DNA of 64,000 nt from Oribacterium sp. P6A1 (GTDB taxonomy: Bacteria > Bacillota > Clostridia > Lachnospirales > Lachnospiraceae): contig NZ_JNKO01000007.1 of NCBI RefSeq assembly GCF_000702885.1, forward strand, positions 124,001 through 188,000, given 5' to 3'. Below the pieces are notes generated by a model. The model saw only the letters and a list, made by a program, of their open reading frames with translations, was not told the origin of the DNA and did no database searches. The position numbers and the translations under genes were made by a program. Shown here in pieces: positions 1 through 8,518 of this stretch. Position 1 is the first letter of the stretch; the number at the start of each line of letters is the position of its first letter.

Positions 1-691
1 CACCCGGACCGGAAACTCCCACATTGAGTATGCAATCCGCCTCGGAAACGCCATGGAAAGCTCCCGCCATAAACGGATTGTCGTCAGGCGCGTTGCAGAA
101 AACCACAAGCTTTGAGCATGCGGAAGAGTCTGTATCCTTAGTAAGCTCTGCAGCTTCCTTTATCACCTCTCCCATGAGTCTCACTGCATCCATATTGATT
201 CCGGTCTTTGTGGAACCCAGATTAACAGACGAGCAAACTATATCCGTTTCCGAAAGTGCTCTTGGAATGGCTCTGATGAGCATCTCATCTGCAGGAGACA
301 TACCCTTCTGGCAAACCGAAGAAAATCCGCCCAGGAAATTGACGCCTACAGCCTTCGCAGCCCTGTCAAGGGTGTGAGCCACCTTCACAAAATCATCAAC
401 CGACTTGCATGCCCCGGCTCCAGCAATTGCAATAGGCGTAACGGAGATTCGTTTATTAACGATAGGAACCCCGTATTCTCTTGAGATTTCCTCTCCTGTC
501 TTAACCAGATCCCTGGCTTTTGTTGTTATCTTGTTATAGATATTGTCACAAAATGTATCAACATCCTGAGCGGAACAATCCAGAAGACCGATACCCATAG
601 TGATGGTACGTACATCAAGATTGTTGTGTTCGATCATATTGTTGGTCTCGTTGACCTCAAATGCGTTTACACCATAGTTAAATCCAGCCAT
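1..691 (-). CDS. PFL-like UPF0210 (DUF711) family protein, C-terminus cut by window edge
   Basis: Reading the minus strand from an ATG at 691 gives an open frame of about 230 codons that runs off the left edge. It begins [18 protein letters not shown] and carries the glycine-rich stretches typical of UPF0210 ([27 protein letters not shown]). The family is normally about 450 residues, so roughly half is present. A good Shine-Dalgarno (AAAAAGGAG) lies 6 bases before the ATG. The ACT-domain gene ends 13 bases upstream, and this ACT plus UPF0210 pair is widely conserved in Firmicutes and archaea. The fold resembles pyruvate-formate-lyase-like barrels, but the reaction is unknown; a regulatory link to the small ACT protein is only implied by the pairing. 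Confidence 0.9.
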   Translation of the reverse strand, partial: MAGFNYGVNAFEVNETNNMIEHNNLDVRTITMGIGLLDCSAQDVDTFCDNIYNKITTKARDLVKTGEEISREYGVPIVNKRISVTPIAIAGAGACKSVDDFVKVAHTLDRAAKAVGVNFLGGFSSVCQKGMSPADEMLIRAIPRALSETDIVCSSVNLGSTKTGINMDAVRLMGEVIKEAAELTKDTDSSACSKLVVFCNAPDDNPFMAGAFHGVSEADCILNVGVSGPG

Positions 692-704
692 CTTCGTCTC
701 CTTT

Positions 705-980
705 TTAGATTCTGTGCATCATAGTGAAGATTTCTTCAAGCTGCATTTTTATATCAACGCCTATCTTATCTTTTCCGTACTTTGTAAGTTCTCCAGCAAG
801 ATTCTCAAAAGAATCTGTCGCCTCGGAAACATCTACGATCATCATCATGTTAAAAAATCCGCCTGTGATGGTCTGTGAAATATCAAGAATATTGATATTG
901 GCTTCTGAAAGAAATGAACAAACTTTAGCAATGATTCCTACGCTATCCTTGCCTACAACAGTAATAATCGCCTTTCTCAT
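705..980 (-). CDS. ACT domain-containing protein (UPF0237 family)
   Basis: This 91-residue protein is a single ACT domain. It begins [20 protein letters not shown], the usual first strand and GxDxxGI turn of the fold, followed by the [13 protein letters not shown] helix-strand segment. The length matches the UPF0237 family, stand-alone ACT proteins that probably sense a small ligand such as an amino acid. The start has a strong AGGAGG site. It is the promoter-proximal gene of a two-gene unit with the UPF0210 gene, 13 bases apart. Ligand and partner cannot be read from sequence. Assignment is firm at family level only. Confidence 0.93.
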   Translation of the reverse strand: MRKAIITVVGKDSVGIIAKVCSFLSEANINILDISQTITGGFFNMMMIVDVSEATDSFENLAGELTKYGKDKIGVDIKMQLEEIFTMMHRI

Positions 981-1022
981 AAATCCTCCTAGTTGTTTTC
1001 ACTTTCACTATATCTAAGCATT

Positions 1023-1065
1023 GAAAGCAGGAAAAAACAAGTTTTATCTTGCATTTCCTGCTTTC
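1023..1065. terminator. 12-bp inverted repeat between MBL and ACT genes
   Basis: GAAAGCAGGAAA (1023-1034) is repeated inverted at 1054-1065 with a 19-base loop. It lies between the end of the MBL gene and the start of the ACT gene. The T-run is weak on either strand, so termination is plausible but unproven. The rest of 1066-1226 shows nothing recognisable. Confidence 0.45.
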
Positions 1066-1226
1066 ATTTTCCCATACAATTACCCGTGGCTATAAGTGCC
1101 ATAATAAAGACACTATTTTCACCCTTTAACCTGCCGTCTCAGGTCTTATGCCGAAAAATGTGAGGACATTCCCAACAGCTTTTAAATATAATCCGGGACC
1201 CCGGGAGCCACAACAGCAGGTGACCG

Positions 1227-2048
1227 TCAGAGCTCTATCACCTCAGAAATCCTGTCTCTCCTGGCAACACTTATGCTGATGTCCCCAGCCTTATGTTCGG
1301 AAGCGGAATTATCTATCTCCTTCTGCACCGTCTTTAATGCGAGGTCCGGAAGATTGTTTTCCTTGCTGAGGTGTCCCAAAAACACATGCTTAATGCGCTT
1401 AGACAATATGGAATCCAAAAGACGTCCGCAATTATCATTGCTTAAGTGTCCATGATCGCTCAGTATCCTTCTCTTAAGAGAAAACGGATACGGTCCGTCG
1501 CTCAGCATCCTCACATCATGGTTTGATTCAAGCACCATCGCATCAAGGTCCTTCAGATGCTCTGCAATGTAGTCATCATAATGTCCAAGATCCGTTGCAA
1601 CAGCCACATTTTTGGCAGCCCCGGCATTTTCTCCGGATGCTCCGTACTCTATTCTGTATCCTACAGGATCAGCCGCATCATGATATATGCTGAAAGGAAG
1701 AACTTTAAGATCCCCTATCTCCAGTTTTTTATCCGGAAGAATGGGAAACAGCCTGTCATGGGAGAACTCTCCCAGTGTCCTGTTCAGCATAACTTCCCTC
1801 AACGTCCCCAGTGTTCCGTATACCGGAATGTCATATTTCCGCGCAATGGTTCCCACAGCTCTTATATGATCTATATGCTCATGGGTCAGAAATATGGCAT
1901 CTATATCCTTTAAATCCAGATCAAGTTCGTGAAGCCCCTCGTTCACAGCCTTCATGGTAACTCCCACATCCACAAGAATGTGGGTGCTTTCTGTCCCTAT
2001 ATACGTGCTGTTTCCGCTGGATCCGCTTGCAATGCTGGTAAATCTCAT
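1227..2048 (-). CDS. MBL-fold metallo-hydrolase, YycJ/WalJ-like
   Basis: This 273-residue metallo-beta-lactamase-fold hydrolase has the metal-binding motif HEHIDH at residues 56-61, the SGSSGNS entry strand at 8-14, and later GHLSN and FLGHLSKENN motifs typical of the YycJ (WalJ) group. Members are small cytoplasmic hydrolases, in bacilli found beside the WalKR genes and linked to cell-wall and DNA-repair phenotypes. Here it stands next to coaE and polA instead, with no two-component genes in view, so the WalKR link does not carry over. The start uses AAAGGA eight bases upstream. The metal site looks intact. The substrate is unknown. Confidence 0.88.
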   Translation of the reverse strand: MRFTSIASGSSGNSTYIGTESTHILVDVGVTMKAVNEGLHELDLDLKDIDAIFLTHEHIDHIRAVGTIARKYDIPVYGTLGTLREVMLNRTLGEFSHDRLFPILPDKKLEIGDLKVLPFSIYHDAADPVGYRIEYGASGENAGAAKNVAVATDLGHYDDYIAEHLKDLDAMVLESNHDVRMLSDGPYPFSLKRRILSDHGHLSNDNCGRLLDSILSKRIKHVFLGHLSKENNLPDLALKTVQKEIDNSASEHKAGDISISVARRDRISEVIEL

Positions 2049-2166
2049 ATAATAAAATCCTTTGTTCCTTCAAAATAGTGTGTTAAGGGCTAAAACCGCT
2101 TGTCCCGTGTCCCGCAAAATGACTAAACTTAAAACAGGCAGTCAAATCATCCTTATATAGAGGCGC

Positions 2167-2754
2167 CTAATCTGTATTCGCCTGCTTCATATGCCCTTCT
2201 ATCGCCCTGATCGTTTCCTCTGGAGTACCGCTGTTGTCGATGATAAATGTTGCCATTCCGGAATACTCCTCGTCTCCGATTTGCGAAAGAATCATATCAC
2301 GGGCTTTTTCCTCTGTATAGCCCCTTGTTTTCATGAGACGTTCGATTCTTACCTCACATTTTGTCAAAACCGCCCAGATCTCATCACACATTTGAAGAAA
2401 CATCCCATTGGGAAGGGCGGTCTCCACCACCACATCTCCGTCAGATGATTCCACCTGCTCCCTTACATAATCCCATACAGCAGGGTGGACGATTCCGTCC
2501 ACCCTTTTTCTTATGCTTTCCTTATGAGTTCCGTAAAGTTTTTTTGCAAATGCCTGAATATTTACAGTCCCGTCTTCCTTCTCAATATCATCTCCCAAAA
2601 GCTCCTTCAGCTTCTCGAACACAGGATTTCCGGAAACATAAAATGACTTGGCAATATCATCTGTTTTCAAAACATTAAAGCCGTACTTTTTTTCCAGCGT
2701 TTCCAGAACAGTGGATTTCCCGGCGCCCACTCCGCCTATGACTCCGATAACCAT
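2167..2754 (-). CDS. coaE: dephospho-CoA kinase
   Basis: This protein catalyses the last step of coenzyme A synthesis, ATP-dependent phosphorylation of the 3'-hydroxyl of dephospho-CoA. The 195-residue protein opens with a P-loop GGVGAGKS (residues 7-14) and has the TDDIA segment (31-35) that corresponds to the DADxIA substrate motif. HPAVWDYV and the lid segment around LMKTRGYTEEKARDMI are also family-typical. Length matches the family. It lies downstream of polA with the small uncharacterised 2831-3235 gene between them; polA-coaE adjacency is common in Firmicutes. The Shine-Dalgarno (AGAGGTGTGG) is only moderate. Confidence 0.95.
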   Translation of the reverse strand: MVIGVIGGVGAGKSTVLETLEKKYGFNVLKTDDIAKSFYVSGNPVFEKLKELLGDDIEKEDGTVNIQAFAKKLYGTHKESIRKRVDGIVHPAVWDYVREQVESSDGDVVVETALPNGMFLQMCDEIWAVLTKCEVRIERLMKTRGYTEEKARDMILSQIGDEEYSGMATFIIDNSGTPEETIRAIEGHMKQANTD

Positions 2755-2830
2755 CTTCCCACACCTCTAAAATAAATCAGGAGGAAAAACTGCCCGAAAG
2801 CCGCATTCCCTCCTGATCCTGACACAGACT

Positions 2831-3235
2831 TTACAGTTCCTTCCAGTCCCTCCAGGACATCGCAAGCTCTGACCAGTCACAGGACTGCTTCTGCTCATTT
2901 ATCCATTTAAGGCCTTCCATAACTCCGTCTTCTTTGAAGTCAAATTCCTTAAAGATCTTCTTTTCTTCCGGAGTTTTTTCAAATGAGAAAGGCTCAGGCC
3001 ACACCCACACCCCGAGAGTATTTCTCTCTATGGTCGGGTTCATGATCTTTTCTCCGGTTTTCTTATCCACGGGATAATCAGCTTCTCCCGCCTCTATCTT
3101 TTTTAACAGCTCAGTATCGGGATCATTGTAGACCACCTTTGAGAAACGGTATCTCATGCCTTCCGAAGAACCCGCAAAGGTTTCCTTCTTCAGAAATGCT
3201 ATATGCATTATCTCTGTTGCTTCTATCAGTTTCAT
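2831..3235 (-). CDS. uncharacterised 134-residue protein between polA and coaE
   Basis: I do not recognise this family. It starts MKLIEATEIMHIAFL after a purine-rich AAAGGAAGAG site, and its ATG lies 20 bases beyond the polA stop, so it is almost certainly co-transcribed. The protein is soluble, charged and tryptophan-rich (GVWVWPEPFSFEK, the repeated WINEQ / DWSEL / SWRDWKEL stretch at the C-terminus), with no signal peptide or membrane segment and no metal-binding cluster. The tight position between two conserved genes and the clean start and stop make it a real gene. No function can be assigned. Confidence 0.75.
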   Translation of the reverse strand: MKLIEATEIMHIAFLKKETFAGSSEGMRYRFSKVVYNDPDTELLKKIEAGEADYPVDKKTGEKIMNPTIERNTLGVWVWPEPFSFEKTPEEKKIFKEFDFKEDGVMEGLKWINEQKQSCDWSELAMSWRDWKEL

Positions 3236-3255
3236 AGAACTCTCTTCCTTTAATA

Positions 3256-6036
3256 TCAGTGTGCTTCATCCCAGTTATAGCCTTCGCTGGCATCCGCAAC
3301 CAGAAGAACCGCAAGCTTTGCCGCATTCTGCATCTTCTCGATGAGAAGAGCCTTAACCTCATCCTTCTCTTCCAAAGGTGCCTCTATCAAAAGCTCATCG
3401 TGTACCTGAACCACGATTCTTGACTTGAAGCCGCCCTCACGAAGTGCACGGTCCACATCATTCATGGCCTTTTTCATTATATCCGCGGCAGTTCCCTGAA
3501 TAGGGCTGTTCATGGCAACTCGCTCGCTGAAGCTTCTTCTCATGAAGTTAGAGGCATTGATATCCGGAACAGGTCTGCGTCTTCCGAAAAATGTCCTGAT
3601 ATATCCATTTTCCCTTGCAAAATCCACCTGACTGTCAAGATACCTCTTAACATCAGGATAGGTCATGAAATATCTCTCGATATACTCCTTCGCCTCGTTT
3701 CTGCTGATGGAAAGACCTTCACTCAGCCCAAATGCGGATATACCGTATACTATTCCGAAGTTTACAGCCTTGGCATTACGTCTCTGCTGGGGTGTTACTT
3801 CGGAAAGCGGGATATGGAATACCTGTGATGCCGTTACCGCATGAATATCCTTTGCATCCCTGTAGGCCTCTATAAGCTTTGGGTCTCCGGACATGGATGC
3901 CAGTATACGAAGCTCAACCTGAGAATAATCGGCATCTATAAATACACATCCTTCTTTGGGAACAAATACCTTTCTGAATCTTCTTCCAAGCTCTGTACGG
4001 ATAGGAATATTCTGAAGATTTGGATTTGTTGATGAAATACGGCCTGTAGCCGTCACCATCTGATTGAACTCTCCGTGGATACGTCCGTCTTTTCCTATGT
4101 AGCCGAGAAGTCCCTCCGCGTAGGTGGAATTCAGCTTGCTGAGGGTACGGTAGTTAAGGATATCCGCAACTATTTTATGATCCTCCGCCAGCTTTTCAAG
4201 CACGTCAGCAGCAGTGGAATAACCGGATTTTGTCTTCTTTCCACCCTTAAGCCCAAGTTTTCCGAAAAGAATCTCCCCAAGCTGCTTCGGTGAGTTAATG
4301 TTAAACTCCTCACCGGCCTCTTCATAGATTCTCTTCTGAAGCTCCTCTATGCCTGCGCGAAGCTCCACACCGAAATCAAGAAGCGCATTCTTGTCTATAA
4401 GGATACCCGCAGTCTGCATATTATATAGTGTATATACAAGGGGCATCTCTATCTCTTTATAGAGTTCCGTCTCCTCAAGCTCCGAAAGCTTTTTCATGAG
4501 GCTTTCCGCTGCATCGCAGGAAACAATGGCTGTATATGCCCCCATGGTCTCTTCAACAGAAAACTCTGCTGTTCCGGAAGCGGCCAAAGACTTTCCGCCG
4601 TTCACCGCCTTCTTTTCCGCCTTGAATCTGTCTCTCAGTTCCTTTTCGGAAGGAAGAGTCTCAGACATAAAATCTCTTGCTATATCCTCATAGGTATAGG
4701 TATCCTTCAGCGGATTCACCACGTAAGCCGCCAGTGACAGATCATAGACATTACTATCCGGGGAAAACTCGCATTCATAGAGCTGGGACTTAAGATTCAT
4801 GGTGTAAAGCGCCACACCCTCTTTAAGGGACAGTTCCTTAAGCTCCTCCCTCCAGTCAAAGCCGCTGAATCTGTAGAACCTGTCGCCGCTCAACGCAAAG
4901 AAAAGCTCAGCAGTCTCATTTTCGTCACCCTTACCGGAAGCCTTTTCCACGCTCTCGTCAGGATCCAAAAGCATCATCTCCAGCTGCCCGGATTCGGACT
5001 CTGTTATCTCTTCCTTTCTTACGACAGCAAAACCTGCAGCACCCTGACTTGCCGCATCCTTAAAAGCAATGCGTGCCATATAAGGATCTGTAACGCACTT
5101 TATCTTTGAGAGATCAATGCTTTCCTTCTGTGAAAGATCAAGAGCCGTTACATCAAAACGCTTGATAAGTGACTTGAGCTCCAGTTTCTTTATGATCTCA
5201 AAGGACTCCTCATTGAACATTCCTTCGACTTTGGCATCGTCATACTCAAAATCTATAGGGGAATCAATATTTATGGTGGCGAGAACCTTTGAAAGCTTAG
5301 CCGCCTCCCATTCCGAAATGAGCATTTGGGCAGCCTTTGGCTTTCTGGGAACCTTGAATTCAGGATCCCCGGAAAGGGCCGCTTCATGAGCTGCCTCGAT
5401 GGTATGGTATCTGTCAATGATCCACTCCGCAGACTTCGGACCAAGCCCCGCAACTCCCGGGATGTTGTCGGAGGTATCCCCCATAAGCGCCTTAAGGTCG
5501 ATAAACTCCAAAGGGGTAACATTCCACTCATTCTTTACATCCTCAGGATAGTAATTGTAAACAGTGGTCACACCCTTTGCAGTCTTTGGAAGACAGATCT
5601 TTATCTTCTCATCGCTGAGCTGAAGCAGATCCCTGTCACCGGAAACTATGGTAACCTCTACTCCCTTTGCCTGGGCCCTCTTAGCCACTGTTCCAAGAAG
5701 ATCATCAGCCTCATAGCCCCCCTTGGAAAGTATGGGGATATGCATGGCAGTAAGAACCTCCTTTATCACAGGAATCTGCTCATGGAGTTCCTCAGGCATA
5801 GGCTTTCTGGTACCCTTGTACCCATCAAACATCTTGTGTCTGAAGGTAGGTTCATGGACATCAAAGGCCACTGCGAGATGATCTGCCTGTTCCTCATCAA
5901 GTACCTTGAACAGTATATTTAAAAATCCGTAAACCGCATTTGTATGCAGCCCCTGTGAATTTGTGAGCTCGGGAATACCGTAAAACGCTCTGGACATAAT
6001 GCTGTGACCGTCAATAAGTAAAAGTTTATCTGCCAA
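3256..6036 (-). CDS. polA: DNA polymerase I
   Basis: Repair and Okazaki-fragment polymerase with an N-terminal 5'-nuclease. I place the start at a TTG (6036) because AAGGAG sits 7 bases before it and the protein then begins L/M-ADKLLLIDGHSIMSRAF, the normal family N-terminus; upstream in-frame codons would add 24 non-homologous residues. The 926-residue product shows the 5'-nuclease residues (SGDRDLLQL, GDTSDNIPGVAGLGPKSA), polymerase motif A (DADYSQVELR), motif B (RRNAKAVNFGIVYG) and motif C (QVHDE, Asp near 880). The middle region lacks the DxE of an active 3'-5' exonuclease, so proofreading is probably absent, as in many Firmicute PolA proteins. Confidence 0.97.
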   Translation of the reverse strand: MADKLLLIDGHSIMSRAFYGIPELTNSQGLHTNAVYGFLNILFKVLDEEQADHLAVAFDVHEPTFRHKMFDGYKGTRKPMPEELHEQIPVIKEVLTAMHIPILSKGGYEADDLLGTVAKRAQAKGVEVTIVSGDRDLLQLSDEKIKICLPKTAKGVTTVYNYYPEDVKNEWNVTPLEFIDLKALMGDTSDNIPGVAGLGPKSAEWIIDRYHTIEAAHEAALSGDPEFKVPRKPKAAQMLISEWEAAKLSKVLATINIDSPIDFEYDDAKVEGMFNEESFEIIKKLELKSLIKRFDVTALDLSQKESIDLSKIKCVTDPYMARIAFKDAASQGAAGFAVVRKEEITESESGQLEMMLLDPDESVEKASGKGDENETAELFFALSGDRFYRFSGFDWREELKELSLKEGVALYTMNLKSQLYECEFSPDSNVYDLSLAAYVVNPLKDTYTYEDIARDFMSETLPSEKELRDRFKAEKKAVNGGKSLAASGTAEFSVEETMGAYTAIVSCDAAESLMKKLSELEETELYKEIEMPLVYTLYNMQTAGILIDKNALLDFGVELRAGIEELQKRIYEEAGEEFNINSPKQLGEILFGKLGLKGGKKTKSGYSTAADVLEKLAEDHKIVADILNYRTLSKLNSTYAEGLLGYIGKDGRIHGEFNQMVTATGRISSTNPNLQNIPIRTELGRRFRKVFVPKEGCVFIDADYSQVELRILASMSGDPKLIEAYRDAKDIHAVTASQVFHIPLSEVTPQQRRNAKAVNFGIVYGISAFGLSEGLSISRNEAKEYIERYFMTYPDVKRYLDSQVDFARENGYIRTFFGRRRPVPDINASNFMRRSFSERVAMNSPIQGTAADIMKKAMNDVDRALREGGFKSRIVVQVHDELLIEAPLEEKDEVKALLIEKMQNAAKLAVLLVADASEGYNWDEAH

Positions 6037-6125
6037 AATATATCTCCTTGTAATACTTCTGTCTAAAAATGTCCGGACATAAACCCATCGTCGGGCTCCG
6101 CCGCTCATAAAAAATGATCAGATAC

Positions 6126-6464
6126 TCAAAAAATCCAAATCCTGAACTGCATGATAAGCATGACCAGCACAGCCCAAAAAACTATGGTGTCCACCACCAT
6201 GATCATGATCTTTCTCACAAAGCCTCTGAACAAACGGAATTTTGCGTCGGTGATACTCTTCTTCAAGGCTCCGTCTATATCGATATCCGTATCCTTGTCC
6301 GAATCAAGCTCCGCAACACCGCTGTAGACCATGTGTGTTATTCGCAGCTCTTCCATACACTCTTTACAGTTTCCAACATGATCTATAAAGGGTTTTAATT
6401 CATCTTCCGACAATTTGTTGTTCAAATAATCGTATATTCTTTTTCGCGCATCAAGACATGTCAT
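6126..6464 (-). CDS. zf-HC2-type membrane protein (anti-sigma-like)
   Basis: A 112-residue protein with an N-terminal zinc-finger of the zf-HC2 type: MTC at the start, then H29-xxx-C33-xx-C36 in DHVGNCKECMEEL. A membrane segment follows near residues 87-108 (IMIMVVDTIVFWAVLVMLIM). This layout resembles anti-sigma factors such as RsgI/RsiW-type proteins. An in-frame GTG at 6476 would add four residues, but family members begin with MTC, so I prefer the ATG at 6464. No ECF sigma factor gene is adjacent; the gene lies just upstream of polA with a 90-base gap. Function as an anti-sigma factor is therefore only a suggestion. Confidence 0.75.
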   Translation of the reverse strand: MTCLDARKRIYDYLNNKLSEDELKPFIDHVGNCKECMEELRITHMVYSGVAELDSDKDTDIDIDGALKKSITDAKFRLFRGFVRKIMIMVVDTIVFWAVLVMLIMQFRIWIF

Positions 6465-6577
6465 ACTGTGCTTCACCCGTCATTAGCGTCCTTTATAACT
6501 CTAAGGGAATATTACCGCTTAAGTCATAACTTCGACTTGAAAACCTTTCGATAATGTGCTAATTTATAAAAGTCTTA

Positions 6578-6658
6578 GCCGCCTTGGCGGAATTGGCAGA
6601 CGCACGCGACTCAAAATCGCGCGGTTTATCCATGCCGGTTCAAGTCCGGCAGGCGGCA
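6578..6658 (+). tRNA. tRNA-Leu (anticodon CAA)
   Basis: The sequence folds as a class II tRNA: acceptor GCCGCCT pairs with AGGCGGC, the anticodon stem CGCGA/TCGCG holds loop CTCAAAA with anticodon CAA, there is a variable arm, and the T-arm has GGTTCAAGTCC. It reads UUG codons. The discriminator base is A at 6658; CCA is not encoded. It is one of the few plus-strand genes here and has its own terminator immediately downstream. Confidence 0.96.
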
Positions 6659-6665
6659 GATATGA

Positions 6666-6698
6666 AGGTGAGTTTGTTTATACAGACTCGCCTTTTTT
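6666..6698 (+). terminator. intrinsic terminator of tRNA-Leu
   Basis: AGGTGAGT (6666-6673) pairs with ACTCGCCT (6686-6693), one G-T wobble, followed by a T6 run. It closes the tRNA transcript on the plus strand. The stretch from 6699 to 6875 holds nothing else recognisable. Confidence 0.85.
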
Positions 6699-6875
6699 GT
6701 TTTATTTGAGAACCGCCGAAAAGGCTGTTTCACCCTGCAGCAAATTGCGGAGGGCGTACCCGCAGATATGGCGATGCATCTTCTCTGCTTTATCAAAATA
6801 CTGCGCCGAAATCCGCCGGAAAACAATCAGACTTGATTCCCGACGCGATTATAGCGCAGCTCTTTATACTCTTGA

Positions 6876-7520
6876 TTACTTTGTTCCGAAGATACGGTCT
6901 CCTGCATCTCCAAGACCAGGGCAGATATAAGCATTTTCATTGAGGCAGCGGTCAACATTTCCAACATAGATCTGGATGTCAGGATGTGCCGCTACAAGCT
7001 TCTTGATTCCTTCAGGAGCTGCGATGATGCAAATGAACTTGATCTTCTTTCCGCCATGTCTCTTGATCTGGGAAATAGCATCAACTGCAGAACCGCCTGT
7101 TGCGAGCATAGGATCGCAGACAACGATCTGACGCTCTTCGATAGGATTAGGGAGCTTGCAGAAATACTCTACAGGCTGATGAGTTGTCTCATCTCTGTAC
7201 ATACCGATATGTCCGATCTTTGCACTGGGAACGAGAGCTGTAAGACCCGATACCATTCCGAGACCTGCACGAAGGATAGGAACGATGGCAAGCTTTCTTC
7301 CGGCAAGCATCTTTACACTTGCCCTCTCGATAGGTGTGTCGATCTCAACATACTTTGTAGGAAGGTCATGTAACGCCTCAAAACCCATAAGCATAGCGAT
7401 CTCTTCTACCAGCTGTCTGAACTCGTTTGTACCTGTTGACTTTTCACGAAGAAGTGAAATCTTATGTGTAAGTAATGGGTGATCAAGTATTGTTACATTC
7501 TCTCCAAAATTGTTTTCCAT
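6876..7520 (-). CDS. upp: uracil phosphoribosyltransferase
   Basis: Pyrimidine salvage enzyme converting uracil and PRPP to UMP. The 214-residue protein has the PRPP-binding loop [11 protein letters not shown] near residue 135 and the family signatures [16 protein letters not shown] and the C-terminal uracil-binding [14 protein letters not shown]. Length matches the family (about 209). AAAGGAG precedes the ATG. A hairpin with a T-run lies directly before this ribosome site (see 7545-7580), so expression may pass through a terminator. It is a stand-alone gene; the divergent PRTase at 17875 is not linked to it. Confidence 0.97.
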   Translation of the reverse strand: MENNFGENVTILDHPLLTHKISLLREKSTGTNEFRQLVEEIAMLMGFEALHDLPTKYVEIDTPIERASVKMLAGRKLAIVPILRAGLGMVSGLTALVPSAKIGHIGMYRDETTHQPVEYFCKLPNPIEERQIVVCDPMLATGGSAVDAISQIKRHGGKKIKFICIIAAPEGIKKLVAAHPDIQIYVGNVDRCLNENAYICPGLGDAGDRIFGTK

Positions 7521-7544
7521 TATTAAATCTCCTTTATAAAAAAC

Positions 7545-7580
7545 CCGGTCCTTAAAAACTCTAATGTCATATCAGACCGG
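7545..7580 (-). terminator. terminator-like hairpin just before the upp ribosome site
   Basis: On the minus strand CCGGTC (7580-7575) pairs with GACCGG (7550-7545) and is followed by GTTTTTTAT, which runs into the AAAGGAG of upp. The stem is only 6 bp with a 24-base loop. It may end the upstream beta-helix gene's transcript or act as a leader element for upp. Confidence 0.5.
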
Positions 7581-7633
7581 TACTGGTTTATGATTTGATG
7601 TAATACTTACGATTACAAACTGATTTATAAATA

Positions 7634-8311
7634 TCAGTCTTCGTTCTTTCTTACGATGTCGTCCTTCGCCTTGTAGATGGAATGTGCACCGACACAGCCT
7701 CTCACTGAACTCAGGGGATAGATATTGGTATCACATCCTATCACAGTTCCCGGATTAAGTACAGAGCCGCAGCCCACTTCAACATGATCACTGAGCATGG
7801 CACCGAACTTCTTAAGTCCTGTTTCAATGTCTCCGTCCTCAGCATGCACCTTTACGAGCTTCTTGTCGGACTTCACATTTGATGTAAGTGAAGCAGCTCC
7901 CATGTGGGACTTGAAGCCAAGAACAGAGTCTCCTACATAATTATAATGCGGTATCTGAACATTATCAAAAACAATCACGTTTTTAAGCTCACAGGAATTA
8001 CCGATAACGCAATTCTTACCCACAATTATGTTTCCTCTCAGGAAGGCACACTGTCTCACCTCGGTCTCGGGACCGATGATGGTATACTCTGCAAAATATG
8101 CGGATTCAAAGACCCTGGCAGTCTTGTGGATCCATACGTGAGGTTTTACTTCATCATACTCATCCTTTGATAATGTCTCTCCGTATGCTGCAATAAAATC
8201 ATGAATCTTCGGAAGCACCTCCCATGGATACGTACATCCTGAAAATACCTCTTTAGCTTCTGTATATTGAAGGTCATACATGGCCTCAATAGTCATTTCA
8301 CTCTTTTTCAT
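7634..8311 (-). CDS. left-handed beta-helix (GlmU-like hexapeptide) protein
   Basis: This 225-residue protein is a hexapeptide-repeat left-handed beta-helix related to the acetyltransferase half of GlmU and to nucleotidyl/acyltransferase hybrids annotated as UDP-GlcNAc pyrophosphorylase-related. Repeat turns are visible from about residue 65 (VWIHKTARVFESAYFAEYTIIGPETEVRQCAFLRGNIIVGKNCVIGNSCELKN) with characteristic asparagine/glycine turns, then HYNYVGDS and LNPGTVIGCDTNIYPLSS. It lacks any nucleotidyltransferase domain. I take the second ATG (8311) because the GGAGG ribosome site overlaps the first ATG at 8323. The acceptor is unknown. A short dispersed repeat sits immediately before the ribosome site. 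Confidence 0.85.
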   Translation of the reverse strand: MKKSEMTIEAMYDLQYTEAKEVFSGCTYPWEVLPKIHDFIAAYGETLSKDEYDEVKPHVWIHKTARVFESAYFAEYTIIGPETEVRQCAFLRGNIIVGKNCVIGNSCELKNVIVFDNVQIPHYNYVGDSVLGFKSHMGAASLTSNVKSDKKLVKVHAEDGDIETGLKKFGAMLSDHVEVGCGSVLNPGTVIGCDTNIYPLSSVRGCVGAHSIYKAKDDIVRKNED

Positions 8312-8323
8312 TCTTACCTCCAT

Positions 8324-8366
8324 GGGTCATGCGCAAATCGAGCTTGCTCGAATTTGTATATGACCC
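8324..8366 (-). repeat. dispersed hairpin repeat, copy 1
   Basis: GGGTCAT at 8324-8330 and ATGACCC at 8360-8366 frame a 29-base centre containing CGCAAATCGAG and TGCTCGAATTTG, so the unit folds into a long imperfect hairpin. On the minus strand it ends one codon before the GGAGG of the 7634-8311 gene. Copies 2 and 3 lie at 11590-11632 and 11677-11717. The remainder of 8367-8518 shows no gene. Confidence 0.75.
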
Positions 8367-8518
8367 ACCAATTAAGTTTGACAGTTCACTTTCAAACTTT
8401 TCTCTCCCATGGAATCCGTCAAAATATGGGATTTTATTTTTGCCCTATGGGCACATTATGATCTCCGCAGGCTTAGGCTCCGGTACTTTTCCTGCATCAG
8501 GCCGCTCCCGGAAAGCCG

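Noticed and set aside
5326-5922. 198-codon plus-strand open frame inside polA
   Set aside because: It is fully antisense to conserved PolA codons, has no ribosome site and no protein-like composition. The same holds for the other long plus-strand frames opposite parC, parE, galE and asd.
6556-6930. 124-codon plus-strand frame over the tRNA
   Set aside because: It covers tRNA-Leu, its terminator and the end of upp; no homology-like features.
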